From Oscillospiraceae bacterium (GTDB lineage: Bacteria > Bacillota > Clostridia > Oscillospirales > Oscillospiraceae), in the NCBI GenBank assembly GCA_017469795.1, contig JAFUFT010000018.1, forward strand, positions 1 through 59,843: a stretch of DNA of 59,843 bases, read 5' to 3'. The notes beneath the pieces are model-generated. The model made no database searches. It was not told where the DNA came from and saw nothing but the letters and a program-made list of their open reading frames with translations. Both the position numbers and the translations under genes were made by a program. Below, piece after piece: positions 57,318 through 59,843 of this stretch; the stretch's first letter is position 1; every line of letters begins with the position of its first letter.

Positions 57318-57647
57318 ATGACAGTGAAGGAACTCAGCGACGCGCTGGAACTGAAAGTATTTTACATGGAGGAGGAAGACCGGGAGGTCGAGGGCGGCTA
57401 CTGCGGCGACCTTTTAAGCTGGGTCATGGGCCGCTGCCCGGAGAACGTGGCCTGGGTCACCATCATGTCCAACCAGAACGTGGCCGCGGTGGCAGTGCTC
57501 TGCGACCCGGCCTGCACCATCCTCTCCGAGGGCGTGACGCCGGACGCGGAGCTGCTGGAGCGGGCAGAAAAGCAGGGCGTAACCCTGCTGGGCACCGACA
57601 TGGACGAATACCAGCTCTGCTGGCGGATCAAAGAACTGCTGGGATGA
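57318..57647 (+). CDS. Small DRTGG-like domain protein (second copy)
   Basis: 109 residues, distantly paralogous to the protein at 55216-55557: VKELSDALELKVFYMEEEDREVEGGYCGDLLSWVM, then NVAWVTIMSNQNVAAVAVL and a last half with AEKQGVTLLGTDMDEYQLCWRI. The ligand is unknown. The start at 57318 follows AAGGAG by eight bases. Its stop overlaps the PHP gene start (ATGA). Confidence 0.82.
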   Translation: MTVKELSDALELKVFYMEEEDREVEGGYCGDLLSWVMGRCPENVAWVTIMSNQNVAAVAVLCDPACTILSEGVTPDAELLERAEKQGVTLLGTDMDEYQLCWRIKELLG

Positions 57648-58363
57648 GGGTCTTTTACGATCTGCACATGCACTCCTGCCTGTCCCCCTGCGGCGCGGAT
57701 GACATGACCCCCAACAACCTGGTGAACATGGCCGCCCTGGCGGGACTGCAGGTCATCGCCCTGTCGGACCATAACACGACAAAAAACGTCCCCGCCGCCG
57801 TGAAGGTGGGCCGGGAAGCGGGGGTACTGGTGGTGCCGGCCATGGAGCTGACCACCAAGGAGGATATCCATGTGCTGTGCCTGCTGCCGGACCTGGACGC
57901 CGCAGAGGCCTTCCGGCAGTATGTCTATCCCCGGCTGCCCCAGCGGAAAAACCGCCCCAAGGCCTTCGGTAACCAGTTCGTCATGGACGAGAACGACGAG
58001 ATCATCGAGGAGGAGACCCAGATCCTGAACTTCGGCTCCTCCATCGGCATCTACGAGACGGGGGCGCTGCTGGAAGACTTCGGCGGGCTGGCGGTACCGG
58101 CCCACATTGACCGGGCCAGCTACTCCCTCATCGGCGTCATGGGCAACGTGGACCCGGCCCTTGGTTTCCGGGTCTATGAGACCACCATCGACTGCGACCG
58201 GGAGGCCCTGATGGAGAAATACGGCTTTCGGGGCGGCTTTATCTCCGATTCCGACGCCCACGACCTCATCGCCATCCGGGACGCCGAGCGCACCCTGGAC
58301 GTGGAGACCATGAGTCCCCGGGGCGTCATCGAGGCGGTCCGGCGATTGGGTGAAACCAACTAA
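57644..58363 (+). CDS. PHP-domain metal-dependent phosphoesterase
   Basis: 239 residues. The PHP metal-site motifs are in order: DLHMHSCLSPCG (6-17), SDHNTTKN, the Glu of PAMELTT, PAHIDR (about 152-157) and SDSDAHD (about 205-211). It probably hydrolyses a phosphoester. Stand-alone PHP proteins of this size include histidinol-phosphatase-like and RNase AM-like enzymes; the substrate here is unknown. Overlap with the previous gene shows it belongs to the five-gene set. Confidence 0.9.
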   Translation: MRVFYDLHMHSCLSPCGADDMTPNNLVNMAALAGLQVIALSDHNTTKNVPAAVKVGREAGVLVVPAMELTTKEDIHVLCLLPDLDAAEAFRQYVYPRLPQRKNRPKAFGNQFVMDENDEIIEEETQILNFGSSIGIYETGALLEDFGGLAVPAHIDRASYSLIGVMGNVDPALGFRVYETTIDCDREALMEKYGFRGGFISDSDAHDLIAIRDAERTLDVETMSPRGVIEAVRRLGETN

Positions 58364-58368
58364 TTTCC

Positions 58369-58398
58369 GGGGCGGTCCCTGACCGCCCCTTCTTTTTC
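58369..58398 (+). terminator. Terminator after the hydrogenase-like gene set
   Basis: 9-bp perfect stem (58369-58377 with 58381-58389), a 3-base loop, TTCTTTTTC. Confidence 0.8.
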
Positions 58399-58415
58399 AG
58401 AAAGCGAGCGCCTTT

Positions 58416-59843
58416 ATGTCTATTCTCAAGCGATTCCTCTCCTACTACCGGCCCTATCTGCACTTTTTCCTTCTCGATACCCTCTGCGCCATCGTGCTCA
58501 GCGTCATCGACCTGAGCTTCCCCCAGATCATCCGGTGGCTGCCGGACAACCTCTTTGCCGGGGAACCGGCGGCCATTTACGCCGCTCTGCGGTGGCTGCT
58601 GCCGGCGCTGGTGGCCTGGTATCTGCTCCGGGCCCTGTGCCAGTTCTACGTGACCTCCTACGGCCACATCATGGGCACCCGGATGGAGACGGATATGCGG
58701 CGGGACCTGTTCGACAAATACATGTCCCTGAGCTTTTCCTACTATGACCGGAACAACACCGGCGAGATGATGAGCCGTCTGGTGACGGACCTGTTCGACA
58801 TCTCGGAGCTGGCCCACCACGGGCCGGAGAACCTGCTGCTGTGCAGCCTGAAGATTCTGGGCAGCTTTATCCTGCTGCTGCGGATCAACGTGCCCATGAC
58901 TCTGTGCCTGCTGGCGGTGACGGCGGTGCTGGTGGTGTTCACCATCCTGCGCCAGACCAGGATGCAGAAGATCTTCACGGAGAACCGGGAACGGATCGCC
59001 GAGGTCAACGCTGGGGTCCAGAATTCCCTGGCGGGGATCCGGGTGGTGAAGACCTTTGCCGCCGAGGACGGGGAAAACGAGAAGTTCCACACCTCCAACC
59101 ACCGCTACCGCCGCTCCAAGGAGCGCAGCTACATGGCCATGGGCATTTTCCAGGGAGGCAACAGCTTTCTGCAGGGGATGCTCTATGCGGTGGTGATCGT
59201 CTCCGGCGGGTTTTTCATCGCCCGGGGAACGCTGGCAGCCCGGGAACTGGCCATCTACGGCCTGTACATCGGGATCTTCGTGGCCCCCATCACCCAGCTC
59301 ATGGACTTCACGGAGATGCTCCAGAAGGGATACGCCGGCTTCAAGCGCTTCCACCAGATCATGGAAACGGAGCCGGAGATCCGGGAAAAGCCCGGAGCGA
59401 AAGTCCTTTCGGACGTGCGGGGCCACATCGAATACCGGGACGTGTCCTTCTCCTACAACGACAAGGAGCAGGTGCTGGAGCATCTGAACATCCGCATCCC
59501 CGCCGGCTCCACCTGCGCGCTGGTGGGTCCCTCCGGCGGCGGAAAGACCACCATCTGCTCCCTGCTTCCCCGGTTCTATGACGCGGACCGCGGCAGCGTT
59601 CTGGTGGACGGCTCAGACGTCCGGGATCTGACCCTCCGTTCTCTGCGGCAGGCCATCGGCATTGTCCAGCAGGACGTGTACATATTCGCCGGCTCCGTCC
59701 GGGAGAACATTGCCTACGGAAAGCCGGACGCCACCCAGGCAGAGATCGAGGAGGCGGCAAAACACGCCAACATCCACGACTTTATCCTGGGACTGGAGCA
59801 GGGCTATGACACCTACGTGGGCGAACGGGGCACCCGCCTTTCC
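58416..59843 (+). CDS. ABC transporter, fused permease/ATP-binding protein (partial)
   Basis: 476 codons are in the window; the gene runs off the right end. The start at 58416 reads MSILKRFLSYYRPYLHFF. Residues 1-310 are a six-span exporter membrane domain (with YYDRNNTGEMMSRLVTDL, the typical intracellular loop). The nucleotide-binding domain follows, with Walker A GPSGGGKTT (about 370-378) and a Q-loop near IVQQDVYIFAGSVREN. The window ends as the ABC signature region begins. It is of the MsbA/LmrA class. The ribosome-binding site is weak (AAAGCGAG), and the gene starts 18 bases after a terminator. It may form a heterodimer with a neighbour outside the window. Confidence 0.93.
   Translation, partial: MSILKRFLSYYRPYLHFFLLDTLCAIVLSVIDLSFPQIIRWLPDNLFAGEPAAIYAALRWLLPALVAWYLLRALCQFYVTSYGHIMGTRMETDMRRDLFDKYMSLSFSYYDRNNTGEMMSRLVTDLFDISELAHHGPENLLLCSLKILGSFILLLRINVPMTLCLLAVTAVLVVFTILRQTRMQKIFTENRERIAEVNAGVQNSLAGIRVVKTFAAEDGENEKFHTSNHRYRRSKERSYMAMGIFQGGNSFLQGMLYAVVIVSGGFFIARGTLAARELAIYGLYIGIFVAPITQLMDFTEMLQKGYAGFKRFHQIMETEPEIREKPGAKVLSDVRGHIEYRDVSFSYNDKEQVLEHLNIRIPAGSTCALVGPSGGGKTTICSLLPRFYDADRGSVLVDGSDVRDLTLRSLRQAIGIVQQDVYIFAGSVRENIAYGKPDATQAEIEEAAKHANIHDFILGLEQGYDTYVGERGTRLS

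Noticed and set aside
1..59843. CRISPR arrays, rRNA or tRNA genes
   Set aside because: No regularly spaced direct repeats and no cloverleaf or rRNA-like sequence were noticed on either strand. A tRNA scan was not possible here.

Overview
The window looks like chromosome from a GC-rich, low-oxygen gut-type Firmicute, most likely of the Clostridia (Oscillospiraceae-like). Supporting signs are Bacillota-type Shine-Dalgarno sites (AGGAGG) before nearly every gene and sigma-A promoters (TTGACA-17-TATAAT class). Others are lipoproteins with long Ala/Glu-rich linkers, a flavin/Fe-S old-yellow-enzyme-type reductase, an acetate/4-hydroxybutyrate-type CoA-transferase and a hydrogenase-like Fe-S cluster. 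No rRNA, tRNA or CRISPR array was seen. The genus is inference only.

Layout. 1-5.5 kb: the end of gap, a cytidylate-kinase-like gene, then a leftward murJ-trkA-trkH operon. 5.5-11.8 kb: a CoA-transferase, a 2,4-dienoyl-CoA-reductase-like flavoenzyme, an SLH-domain surface protein and azlCD. 11.8-19 kb: a secreted alpha/beta hydrolase, a beta-helix protein with a proline-rich tail, and an IS3-family element sitting inside an old terminator hairpin. The same stretch holds an all-helical unknown with a Pro/Gly tail and an operon of three NTF2/SnoaL-like paralogues. 19-26.8 kb: a YitT protein, a GH43-like enzyme, an amino-acid ABC transporter coupled to a DapF-superfamily racemase/epimerase, and an orphan solute-binding lipoprotein. 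26.9-30.6 kb: an FAD dehydrogenase, a sodium:solute symporter and a second cytidylate-kinase-like protein. 30.7-36.3 kb: two units, each an orphan solute-binding lipoprotein followed by a small Pro/Gly-rich protein, arranged around a LysR regulator. 36.3-38.3 kb: a glycosyltransferase and a frameshifted PrsW-type protease. 38.3-50.1 kb: housekeeping genes (uvrA, a CapA-like gene, uvrB, radC-pyrE, a zinc-ribbon/TM2 protein, an acyl-CoA ligase, mnmE). 50.2-55 kb: MATE/HxlR, a flavin reductase, and serine biosynthesis (serC-serA). 55.2-58.4 kb: a five-gene set of two DRTGG-type proteins, an HATPase, an [FeFe]-hydrogenase-like Fe-S protein and a PHP phosphoesterase. 58.4 kb to the end: the start of an ABC exporter.

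The most unusual material lies between about 12 and 36 kb. Six small or mid-sized proteins of different folds carry Pro/Gly/Met-rich segments. The three NTF2-like paralogues end in a shared 14-residue motif. The solute-binding lipoproteins have no permease nearby, and two of them are paired with a small beta-rich partner. Three copies of an 87-117 bp inverted-repeat element are scattered over 50 kb.
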